From Astrothelium macrocarpum (Eukaryota > Ascomycota > Dothideomycetes > Trypetheliales > Trypetheliaceae), in the NCBI GenBank assembly GCA_021030915.1, contig JAGEMR010000090.1, forward strand, positions 1 through 64,000: a stretch of 64,000 bases of DNA, read 5' to 3'. Below the pieces are notes generated by a model. That model saw only the letters and a program-made list of their open reading frames with translations. It did no database searches and had not been told where the DNA came from. The position numbers were made by a program, and so were the translations under genes. Positions 33,387 to 43,175 of the stretch are shown piece after piece; the stretch's first letter is position 1; the number at the start of each line of letters is the position of its first letter.

Positions 33387-34376
33387 CTAAAATCCCACAC
33401 TTCTTGAGCGCGAATGCCTTGATGCTTCATACCGTTGATCCACTAACGTGCTCCTTTTTTTCACATTCCTCTTAGAATGGATTCTCACGATGGCCAAGAA
33501 ATAAAGTATCGCAGTCAGGATACTAAAACCTGTTTGCACTAATCCAGAAAACCACGAAGAGGTCTGTCACTCAGTCATTATTAGCCTTAGTCTTCTCCCA
33601 CTAATATGGCATCGGAGCTAAATCGACATGTTTACCCACCTGAATATTGCAAAACTTCCCAAAATTGATCTCATCCGCGAAATCATTCTGGATCGCCTGC
33701 GCCCCAAGACTGCAAGTCCATCCCCATAGATCCCTCGCATGTGCTGATTCGTCCTTACCCGCTTTGTATAGCGCCGCGCCTGTTGCCCAGATCGCCACAT
33801 GTCCGACGATCACTACGCCTGTAAACACACTTTCCACGGTGCTGGCGCGATTCGCGGCTCGTATACCCCAGCAGTATGCGACCAATATGACGAAGTTTAG
33901 GAAGGTGGACACAACGGAAAGTGTAAAGTACATGTACATCGGCCAGAGTTTGGTATTTGGATTCCATGCGGTGCGTGGTTTGCCATCGACGGGGATGAAG
34001 ACGTCGTTTGTAGCGAAGAATTTATTGAGAGTGATGGCAAGAGGGATGAGGGTAGTAATGGAGAGCAGGAGGCCAACAACGCGGGAAATGAGCTTGAAGA
34101 TGCGAATACGATACTTGAGTTTCTGAAAGAACGGCTTGTTAGATGATAGTGTATAGCTGTTGGGAATGAATGTTCACGTACATCATCCTGGGCTTGGACG
34201 TGGCCAAGTATCTCGTCGTACTGGAATAGCGCTTCTTGCGAATTGTTGGCATGGAGTAAATCGTCGTACTTTGCTCCACTACGACCCGAGTGCGTCGAGT
34301 GTGCGTCTGCTAGCAGCATTGGCTTGAGAGGCTGGGGAGCAGCGTAGCGAGCCTCGTGGTACGGTTCCTTTGCCAT
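33387..34376 (-). CDS. Four-span integral membrane protein, 284 aa
   Basis: The model is complement(join(33387..33563, 33640..34122, 34182..34376)), with introns of 59 bp (GTACGT, CTAAC branch) and 76 bp (GTGGGT), both phase 0. Four hydrophobic segments are visible: about residues 72-95 ('KLISRVVGLLLSITTLIPLA'), 118-143 ('YFTLSVVSTFLNFVILVAYC'), 152-177 ('SVFTGVVIVGHVAIWATGAA') and 227-251 ('TGFSILTAILYFLAIV'). A hydrophilic N-terminus of about 70 residues and a basic tail flank them. The arrangement resembles fungal MARVEL-like four-span plasma membrane proteins, but I do not recognise a named family. No signal peptide is present, so both ends are probably cytosolic. Confidence 0.85.
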
Positions 34377-35428
34377 TTTCGAAGCGTCTCTGCTCTGGGC
34401 CGAAAGTGTGTGTTAGGTGGCACACGGGTAGAAAACATATGCGGGAGAACAAGAACTAGATGCGAGATTGCGAGCGACAGTGTTAGGACGAAGTCATATC
34501 GGCCACGTGAAGAAGATCACCGTTTAACTCGCATGGCAGCTTTCGCCTACGCCACAATTTCTCATACGGAGTAGATGCTGTTGATCAACGTTACATGTTC
34601 GACAATTGACCTATTATCAGCGAGGACGCTAGCATTGATTCAGCCATCCTTCGGTTATTGGGATTTGCAGCTGAGTGGCGTCTGCTGAATTCACCAGCAC
34701 CGCCAGGCTGGCAAGGCGTGTAGCAGATATTGGGGGCGATGAAGTTCCGAAAATAGGTAGGATTCACGAGTCAGCGGTCTGTGCGCTTTTTCCTTCCTCG
34801 GATGAGAATCGCATTGCGATTCCGACCCTGAAAATTCAGACCAAGGAGACATCAAAACTAACTTTACCGTCCCTGCTTCTTCTGAGGTGAAACATGAGAA
34901 AAAAGTCCTCAATGATCCCCAGACTGTATCGTAGTCGAATCTGCGCACTGTGGAAAAGAAATTTAGGCAGCAACACTATTCTTCCCTCCGGTGTATGCGT
35001 AGTGAGCAAATGCTGAGTGGCTAGCTACATTGTAGGATTTTAAAACACAATATATAGAGATGACAAGTCATAGCTACGACGAGTCTTTTACGCTCTCCAA
35101 TCCCTAGGCCGGCTCTCCAACGAATCTCTGGATGTGCGGATTCCATTACCTGGATTTTTGGGGAGCTATGTGCAGCTCCAGCAGGTTAAACTCGAATTCT
35201 AACGCTCCATAAGTGTCTACGGTAAGAAGAAATGGCGTAAACCGAACAGTATTTGATCAATGAATTCGAGGACCTCTCTACCATAGGTTTCATTACCCAC
35301 TCTTTCAAGGAATGATGATATGCCGAGAAGCGGTGGAGGATGCTGCATTTGCTCTGATCTGGTGACCATATTTCTCAAGTAGTCGTTTGAAGCTCGTGAC
35401 CTCCTACACTAGCTTACTCAATCTTCAA
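34377..35428. other. Intergenic, 1 kb
   Basis: It contains the promoter of the membrane-protein gene and the 3' region of the LMW-phosphatase-like gene. Short frames near 34691-34948 have no features. No RNA gene or repeat was recognised. Confidence 0.5.
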
Positions 35429-37340
35429 TCATATTCGACCCCCCAACTCCCATCTCACTACCTCCCACGCATCCTTCAAAACCTCATCACGTCCCGTCAC
35501 AGTCACTACCGTTACCTTTCCTTCCTGCTCTCTTTGCTCACCGGAAATCACCCGATCAACAAAAATATCACACCCTGTCCTCCTTTTCAACTCCTCAATC
35601 CTTTTCTCTGTTGGCTCCCGAATCCCAACGGGCACGACGAGCTGACGGCTGCGAAACGGTGTATACCGATGTGAAAATGGTGGATGTTCTGGAGGCTGCC
35701 ATGTCGTGTGCGTGGTGAGAAATGTTGATAACGAAGCTCTCAGCGTCGCAAACAGCGGATCGTAGTTGGGAGCAGTGACATGTTCACGCATGCTTTCCCC
35801 GCTTCGACGTGTATCACTCTCTTCCTGTGGCGGCGAGGATGGCGCGTGGACATTTTCGAGTAGGAAGATGCGGGCAAGCGATGCAGGAAGCAGATCCCTT
35901 AACCAGCGCAGACGAGAGAAGTTTTTGGGGTCCAAAACGAGAATGAAGTCATATCTTTGAAAGTCCGAAGCGGTAATACCGCGTGGCTGGTGCCGGAAAA
36001 GTCGACTGTTAACGTCAGTCTCTTCTGGTGTATCTGCACAAGAAAAGAAAGCACGAAGAACGTCATGATTAACGTTGGCATTAGCAGGGTCATACAGTGA
36101 CCAGTCATGGATTATATCATCTCTAAGCAAGGAGGACTGAAGGCGAATGCCAGCCGAATCGAGGCCGGAGAAAGGTGAAAATGCGCCATTGTTAAGAGTC
36201 CAAAGTCGAAAGATCTCAGCAAAGGATTGGGCGATGATGGAGCGCGCTTGTCAAAGTTAGTGATTTGTATCAAGATGGCGAGCTTGGCATATTCAAGAAA
36301 ATGTGGACTTACTGCCATTGAATGAATCCACAAAGAGCACTGACATTGGACCAGGCATCTTGTATGGCCTAGTACTGGAATGCTTACGTGGATCATCGTC
36401 CAGAGATTCATTTGAAGCAACCGTCGTTCTTCGATGCTGGCTGTTACGGCCCTGCTCAGTATCTAACGATTGTGGAGAGATCGGACGACGGGATCGGTCT
36501 GGACGATTCAGTTTCTGCTCGGTCCGGTCGTGTTGTGAGGAAGAGCTCTCTCTATTTAGCGGCTGCATTGTTTTTGAACCGGAAATGTTTTGCTTGTGGT
36601 GAACTTCCCGAGTATCTCGAACCTCTTGCGCATATTCACTCGGATTATGCGAACGCAATTCCCCATACAAGGATGATGTTCGATGCGATGGTAGATTCTG
36701 TTGACGCTGCGAACGCTCTTGAGGTGATACATCATGAGCATGAACTGGTTCCCTTGGGGCAGAAGGGTGTGTTGGCATTCCATGAATCAGCATCGAGTCA
36801 TAATTTTGTTTTGGCTCATCAAGTCCGCTTTCGTTTTGTCTTGTTGGTAAATTTTGGCGGTGTACCATGCTTAGTGGAGAACGATTTGTTTGGCGCATTC
36901 GCCCGCGAAGTCTCGTTTGATAAGCCAAGAGACTCTGTGTACTCATCAAGAGCTCGTCTCTCATCAAAAGCAATTGCTGCTGTATCGAAAAATTCGCAGC
37001 GTGGGCTGGGACGACGGAGGGCCGCGTATAGTTGCGGAGGAATCTCGTTAGGGTGTGTAGTGTCGAATCAAGGTTTGCTCTGATATTCTCGAGGGTCGCA
37101 CGACTGAGCATACGTCAGTGAAGATTAGGAACAATTCCAAAAGTCATACACAAGGCGATCCCCAGTTCGGTAGAAATAATCTACCTCTCTACTCAGACTC
37201 ATCAAGTGCTGCAAGGTTGTATTCGCTTGAACTAATACAGCATGGAAACCAGCCAAGCGATTCACTCGTTCCGCAGCAGCACATTGTCTGAGCACAGTCC
37301 TACATTGATTCATGGTATCGTCATAGTAGGAAGTAGACAT
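35429..37340 (-). CDS. LMW protein-tyrosine-phosphatase-like pseudoenzyme with long N-terminus and KH-like tail, 599 aa
   Basis: The model is complement(join(35429..36246, 36313..37103, 37150..37340)). Intron 1 (46 bp, GTATGA) and intron 2 (66 bp, GTAAGT, CTAAC branch) restore one frame. Residues 1-110 are helical, and about 110-310 are Gln/Ser/Arg-rich and disordered. From about 318 a low-molecular-weight phosphatase fold is clear: 'MSVLFVDSFNGTRSIIAQSF' aligns with the family P-loop VLFVCxGNxCRSPxAE, 'GLDSAGIR' with the VDSAG strand, and 'RGITASDFQRYDFILVLD' with the ARxxxxxDFxxFDxIxxMD helix. The nucleophile Cys is Asp323, while the P-loop Arg329 and Ser330 are kept. The usual DPY acid loop is also not conserved ('TAPNYDPLF'). 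A C-terminal block 'TEKRIEELKRRTGCDIFVD' resembles a KH-type fold. It is probably a binding protein rather than an enzyme. Confidence 0.8.
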
Positions 37341-38173
37341 CCTGAAGACTTGTGCGATAAAGATTCCATCAGAAGGAGATGTGTGGAAATAAAGGCGTAC
37401 GTATTGGAATTACATGTAGCAGACCACTGAACAAGGAGGATTCGGCAGGGAATAATGACGGCAAATTGGTGGATTGTGGATGATTTTGTTGTTGTGATAG
37501 CGAGTGCTGACTTTGTGGAAAAGAGTGCAAACTTAGGCAGTAGAAAATGAGGAAACAGAGAATGAAGGAATACAAATCTTGAAGGTCTTGGCAATAAAGC
37601 GAGTGATGATGCATTTCAAATCCCTTGAGCGAAAGAAGTTCCTCAAGTGGTGATGTTGACAATGTGAGATTGGGAGACATCACTCTCGAGTGATGTGAAT
37701 GGTAGCAACAGCATGACTTGATCATGCGTGCATTATTCAGACATGACTTTGAAGACGAGAAGCCATGTAGGATTGGGAAGCATTCAGAGTGACATATATG
37801 TGATTAGGGCAAATCCCAAGTGCTGCAAATACGCATTGGTGAATACTGCATACATTACGTCAAGTGCCATCATATGTAGACTGGAACGACGCTTGTGCGA
37901 TTTTATAACCAAAGCTTGGCCTTTCCTATTTGAAAATGCTCGGATATTGGAAGTTCTTACCGTATGAGAGAAAGTTTCCGTCGAGTCGCAAGTATTCTGG
38001 ATGGCCATCTGGCGAGATTGTGGCTTGCGTACGCTCAGTCTTTGAGTAGAAGTGGATATTGACAGTTCGTATTATGCCATCTCCGACGCTTCGAAATCTG
38101 CTGACCTCTCTTTCGCACTTTTCCGTTTCGCACAACAACATCTACCGACCGTTGACTGGCGCTACGTGCCAAG
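37341..38173. other. Intergenic, 830 bp
   Basis: It contains the upstream region of the LMW-phosphatase-like gene and the 3' region of the RNase T2 gene. Only short frames with no features were seen. Confidence 0.55.
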
Positions 38174-39222
38174 TCATTTAGGCCTGTATTTGACATGCTT
38201 CGGACATGTCCCCTTAATACCACCAGGATCGGTAGGGACGAAATTGCTAACATCCCGATCTTTTTCTGAATCGAAGGAGCCTCTAATGTTAAAATGGTAC
38301 CATATTTCATCAAGTTCACCACGATGACATTTGATCGTCACAGAATGACCAAACCCCTTTTTCAAGGCGGCTTGAATAGCAGAAAGCTCATAGACGTTCG
38401 TATGTGACGGTATTATACCAGCATCTGACAGCCACTACGGTTGAAGTTACCAAGGAGGTTCAAACTATGCCCGATCTGGAATGTCTCAAGATTGAGCAGA
38501 CTTACCTTGTATGAAGGGAGTGTTTTGAAGAGCTCAACAGTCTTCTCAAAGTATTTTACGACTTCGTCTTGCGGATTGTAATTCGGGTAGCATTTTGGCA
38601 GCAGAGTGCTAATACACGTCCCATGTTTATTCCACTCATGCTCATAAAGAGATTCATCGTGACCTCTGAAGTCTTTCCAATACGTCTGCATAAATGACAG
38701 TGTGTTGCTTTCAGTATCGCCTTTCTCCAAAATCTGTGTGATATTTCGATAGAAGCGCTTGTGATCGCAATAGGATTCGTAGGTACCGTCGCAATTATCT
38801 GGCCTGAACAATGATTAGTGACTTTACCGAAGCTGTATCCTCGACAAATGCGAAAGTGTCAATGTATACCATAGTCCGTGAATAGTCCAAGAATCATCTG
38901 GGCCTACTGATGGATGTGAGTCCCAAAATTGTGTCTGAAGAAATTGTCCGCCAGGAGAATGGAAGCAGCACGTATCATTGATGGCCGAGGTATTGTGGCA
39001 ACTCAACTCCGCATTTGGACAATGGCCCAAAGAAGTCTCTTTCAGTACCAACGTTGATCCAAGCAAAAGCCGAGCCGTGGTAAATAGAGATCTGGACGCA
39101 GATGGTAAGGAATCCTTTAGAAACGCAGCATACGGACCAACGTGAAGGAGAAGCTCCGACAATGTGGCCTTGCAAGGAGCAGCTACCGCTCTAAGCAACT
39201 CCCGGAAGGGTAGGGTGGGCAT
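38174..39222 (-). CDS. Ribonuclease T2 family protein, 303 aa
   Basis: The model is complement(join(38174..38434, 38506..38803, 38870..39222)), with introns of 66 bp (GTATAC, phase 2) and 71 bp (GTAAGT, phase 0). The family cleaves single-stranded RNA through a 2',3'-cyclic phosphate and acts outside the cell or in the vacuole. Both catalytic blocks are intact: CAS I 'TIHGLWPDNCDG' (His115) formed across intron 1, and CAS II 'YEHEWNKHGTC' (His173, Glu174, Lys177, His178). Paired Cys in 'NAELSCHNTSAINDTCC' and 'CPKHVKYRPK' fit the family disulfides. The chosen ATG (39220-39222, ACCATGC) is the only good start; an in-frame TTG lies upstream. The first about 60 residues are moderately hydrophobic with no textbook signal peptide, so secretion is inferred from the family. 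Confidence 0.92.
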
Positions 39223-40053
39223 GGTTGCTGGTAAATTAGAAGATGGACAGATGGCCGGATATGTACGTGTTCGATGTTTCTTTGGCGTTTCGTCCTTTCG
39301 CTTCCTCAAGTCTACGGAAAGGGTACAGCAGAAAATGTCGTGAACATCTTGTTGATAACGTCAATAACCTTTTGAAATCATCGCAGCTTGTCAAACACCC
39401 TTCGTTTCGTCCAGCTGATTCTTTCCCAATGTGTAAAAAGGTGGATGATAGGGAGCCTATCCAGGTAGATGAAAGCAGTTCCAATGGATGTCTATGCACA
39501 GTAGTAGACTGCGCCACATCACGAGCTCTATTAAAACAACATGAAGTGCTTCTCCGGTAGTAGATAAGGGTGTCTGAAGCATGACTTTAGACTTAGACCT
39601 TCTTTCAGGGATCTGTCGCGGTCGCATGACTAATATATTGAGACGCAAATACCCACGCTGGGACAGCCGATTGGCTGTGTCTGGTCATCTGCCGTGCAAG
39701 TACAGTTCTGATGCAGCCCTCAATTAGACAGCGGTGGCATTTGCTGAGCAGCACACACTGATCAGAAGGATGGAAGATTCTTGTCGTTGAAAGCTACAAA
39801 ATGATGAAGCTCTTGGAGATCCAAAGAGCCATCTTGCTCAGTGAAACTGGTCTAAATGGATATATGTGACCATGGCATGTCGGAGACAGCAACACAGCTC
39901 AATCGTTTCGGCAGCGCCAAATGCCTGCCAGATCATATACTACCACGAGAGATACAGCAGTCCTAATGTACAAACCGTCAAGCTCCATGCACCATGCCAT
40001 GCTATGCTCTCCATCTCGATTCCCACGCTAAACATGATGTCGCACACGCCTTT
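39223..40053. other. Intergenic, 830 bp
   Basis: It contains the promoter of the RNase T2 gene and the 3' side of the SAK-domain gene. A plus-strand 105-codon frame at 39243-39560 has no recognisable domain and lies where the RNase T2 promoter must be. Nothing else was seen. Confidence 0.55.
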
Positions 40054-41973
40054 TCAATAAGCATTATATAACCCTCCATCGCGACTATCATTCGCGCCAT
40101 CGAAATCCGCATGCCCATTCGAACGGTACGTGCCCGACCCACGATCGCCAACATCGTCCAGCGATCGATACTGCGGATGACCACCTCTCCCTCTCCCACG
40201 TCCACCAACTCCAGGACCTCCACCACGGCGCTGATCCCGTCCACCACGTACCTGACCACCTCCACCCCGCTGACCCCCACCATGCCCGCCTCTTCCTCCC
40301 CTAAACCCCCCTCCCCCGCCCCTCCCATTCCCCCCACCACTCGCCCTCCTGCCCTCCTCCCCTCTAAACCCCTGTCCACCCTGCTCCCTCTCTCTCGGCC
40401 CCCGCAACCCCGGCGGCCCCCGTGATCCCAAAGGCGGAAACTCCTCATCGCGCGGATGCTTCCTCGGATTCTCCTTCCTCCCATACGTCGGCTCCCACGC
40501 GCCACCATCCTCTTCACCCCCAACGTCCTCCGGCACCACCTGCTCCCTCTCCACGCGCAGTATCGCCTTCTCCCCTACCGTGCTCTCAAACTCAATCTGC
40601 TCCGCCGGGGGTAGCGGCTGCCAGTTCTGGATGCGCGCGGCATCGCGCGCCTGTGCGCTGCGTCGCGTCGCGAGCACCACGAGCGGCGTGGGCCCGTCGA
40701 CGTGGACGCGCGTGCTCTCGGGCACGGGCGCGATGCGCGCCGCCCACACGCGGTTTTCGAGCACCGCGATCGCCGTCGTGCGCCAGCGGACGCGCGTCCC
40801 AGGGCGACCAGTGCGGTCGAGGATGTGTGCTGGTGCCGCGCGTGGCCAGATCGTGATGTGTGTCGCGAGGTACTGGATGTCGTTTTTGGGCTGGTTGGGA
40901 GGGGGCTGGACGAGGGTCAGGAGGCGGTCGGTGTCGGTGGAGGAGATTGTGTAGGCGGTGCAGAAGATTTGGCGGGCGATTTGGAAGGAGTAGAGGTTGG
41001 GAGGGGCTTTGCCATCGCGGACGGCGGTGTTGTGTTTGTTAATCATGCGTTGGATTTCAGCGATTTCGGTGGTGGGATCGAGAGAGGAGATGCGTTCGGG
41101 GACTTGCATGACTTCGGCGGTGATGGGTTTTCGGGGATAAGTGGCATCAGGAAGTCGTAGGGTTTGGTTGAAGGTGTGGAAGAACTCGCGGAAGCCTTTG
41201 ACGTGTTTCGGACGGTCTTCGTAGATGACGATTTCATCGGCGTCCTTGTACGTGTACACTAAATCGGAAAGCAGGTCTTGTTTGAATTTCATTGTGCTAG
41301 AGAAGGTCTGATTGTTCGGTCCGACGGTAGGTTTAAGACAAGTCATGTCAAAATCCAAGTTCTTGCTCTTCACCATGCGTTTGATGGTATCAGCAAAGTT
41401 GCTCTCAGACCTGCCTGTGAGGAGAATGCAAAGAGTGTCTTGTTGTTGCATACTTAATTCCACCAGTTGAACCTGGAGATTATCAGCACAAACTTACATA
41501 GCGAATACGGCACTATTCATACAATCTCTTCGTTCCACCATCCACTCCAAGCTTTTGGTTCCTCCTTTTCCAGGCCTTCGCCCGTAGCTGCTAGAAGTGT
41601 ACTGTCATGCCACCAACCACCATTGATGAAAGCTTCCTGACCCTGTAAGAAGCCTATGGTTGAGTGATTCCATATCTGCTTATTGGGTAATGGACTTGAG
41701 AATACTATTTGGTCGTTAGAGCCAATATTGGAAAGGATGACTGTTGACAGGAGAGACTTGCGCGTATTATCAAAGTCGAAGACATGAATGTTCTTGATTT
41801 GTGTTGTACCTATTTGAGTATCAGGAAACTAGTCCATATGCATTCACTCTGTTTTACAAACCTGGAAGCCGCTTGTCGTCGCAAGACCATCGTTTTAGAG
41901 CAGTGATGGTATGCGAAGCACTATTAATGAGATTGCTTGCATTGGGCCAGGCTTTAGCATACGCCTGCGACAT
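40054..41973 (-). CDS. Swiss-Army-Knife RNA-repair-like HAD protein with RGG tail, 586 aa
   Basis: The model is complement(join(40054..41472, 41523..41704, 41762..41809, 41862..41973)). It has four exons, the second only 48 nt. Intron 2 (41705-41761, 57 bp) has a GC donor (GCAAGT) and a CTAAC branch, and removing it restores the family block 'FDFDNTLFSSPLPNKQIWN'. The HAD nucleophile motif is 'HVFDFDNT' (Asp49 and Asp51). Then come 'FINGGWWHDSTLLAATGEG' and 'WSGWWNEEIVQLV', 'LCILLTGRSESNF' (motif II-like) and 'ADEIVIYEDRPKHVKGFREF' (motif IV-like), all typical of the fungal HAD_SAK_1 family. The last about 120 residues are Gly/Arg-rich with many RGG and GRGRG repeats, a common RNA-binding and phase-separating element. 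The family name comes from bacterial RNA repair systems; no substrate is known in fungi. It is transcribed away from the RING gene. Confidence 0.9.
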
Positions 41974-42239
41974 TCTGAGCGAATGAAAACTGAACGAAAG
42001 ACGTGAAGCAATGAGGTGCATGAAAGGCGCAAAGGCCAGTTCTAAGAGTGAAGCATGGTGATGAATAGGTACAGGTACCTTAGATACCTTAGAATTCTAA
42101 TTGGCTTCGCGATGTGGAACGTCATTGCCGCGGAGGGACCGTGCACCCCGGCGGCGAAAGCGGTTTCTATCTCCTCTCCCAATCTGTCTCTGTCCAGGTC
42201 ATTTAATCTCCATATACCAGGAATATCGTATGGCTTTGT
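41974..42239. promoter_or_regulatory. Short shared divergent promoter (SAK and RING genes)
   Basis: Only 266 bp separate two start codons that point away from each other, so both core promoters and leaders must overlap or abut here. A short GGTACAGGTACC-like inverted word and TAGATACCTTAGA-type repeats lie at 42068-42093. Factor sites were not assigned. Confidence 0.6.
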
Positions 42240-43165
42240 ATGGCAGAAGACGACGCGGTGATACAGCAGAAGGTTTTGCAGAGTACCCTGGACGAAACGC
42301 ATCCCAGTCGTACTGCGGAATCTACAACGGAGACGAAAACGGGCAACCTCGAACCATGTGTTATTTGTTTGGAGTCCATTACTGAGCGCGCGGTCGCCGT
42401 TCCTTGCAATCATCTCAATTTTGACTATCTTTGTCTCGTTTCCTGGGTGCAGGAGCGCTCAGCATGCCCTCTATGTATGCGCCGTCCCCAACACAACCTA
42501 CGAAATAAGCTAACAAGATACTGCAAGGCAACGCACACATTTCCGAAATCCAGTATGACTGGAGAGCTCCCGATGATTACAAGACTTACCAAATAGTTAC
42601 TACGCCCGATGGACGCTCAAATGATTCTGCCTCCACGCCAGTCCTGACTCAAGGTCAGACGCAGAGACCACGGCGCTCCCGACGGCGTGCTACACTCGAG
42701 TGGGGGCATCCTGCAATTGCGGATGCGGATTCCGCTCTAAGACAGCGACAAAGAGTATATCAGCACCATTTATACTCTTTGCATGTCGGCTCCAATCGAG
42801 TATCGAGATTCCAAGACTTCACACCCCATACTTTCGCCAGTAGCCAAGAGTTACAGTCGCGAGCAAGGATGTTCATTCGGAGGGAATTACGTGTCTTTGA
42901 GTACCTGAATGCCGATCCGAACCAGTCTAGAGATCAAGCTATGGGCAGAAGGGCGAGAAATGCAGAGTTCCTACTGGCGTATATTATTGCCATTCTGAAG
43001 ACGGTGGATATTAAAGACAGTGAAGGGCAGGCGGAAGATATGCTCCGGGAGTTTCTCGGACGCGAAAACGCTAAACTGTTTCTACATGAGCTTGAAGCGT
43101 GGTTGCGAAGCCCATACATGTCACTGGAGAATTGGGACCGTGCTGTGCAATACCCGAAAAGATAA
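42240..43165 (+). CDS. RING-finger protein, probable E3 ubiquitin ligase (TOPORS-like), 290 aa
   Basis: The model is join(42240..42474, 42528..43165). The 53-bp intron (GTATGC, CTAAC branch, GCAAG acceptor) splits the codon of the last RING Cys, giving 'CPLCNAHISEIQYDW', which continues the family pattern. The RING is at residues 40-79: C40, C43, C56, H58, D62, C65, C76 and C79. The position that is normally Cys after the His (HxFC) is Asp62 in 'HLNFDYLC'. The rest has an Arg-rich stretch ('RPRRSRRRATLEWGHPAI') and a helical C-terminal domain ('LLAYIIAILKTVDIKDSEGQ', 'FLHELEAWLRSPYMSLENWD'). TOPORS-type ligases are nuclear and act on ubiquitin or SUMO; the substrate is unknown. Its stop lies 10 bp from the stop of the convergent gene. 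Confidence 0.85.
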
Positions 43166-43175
43166 TCTATATGCA

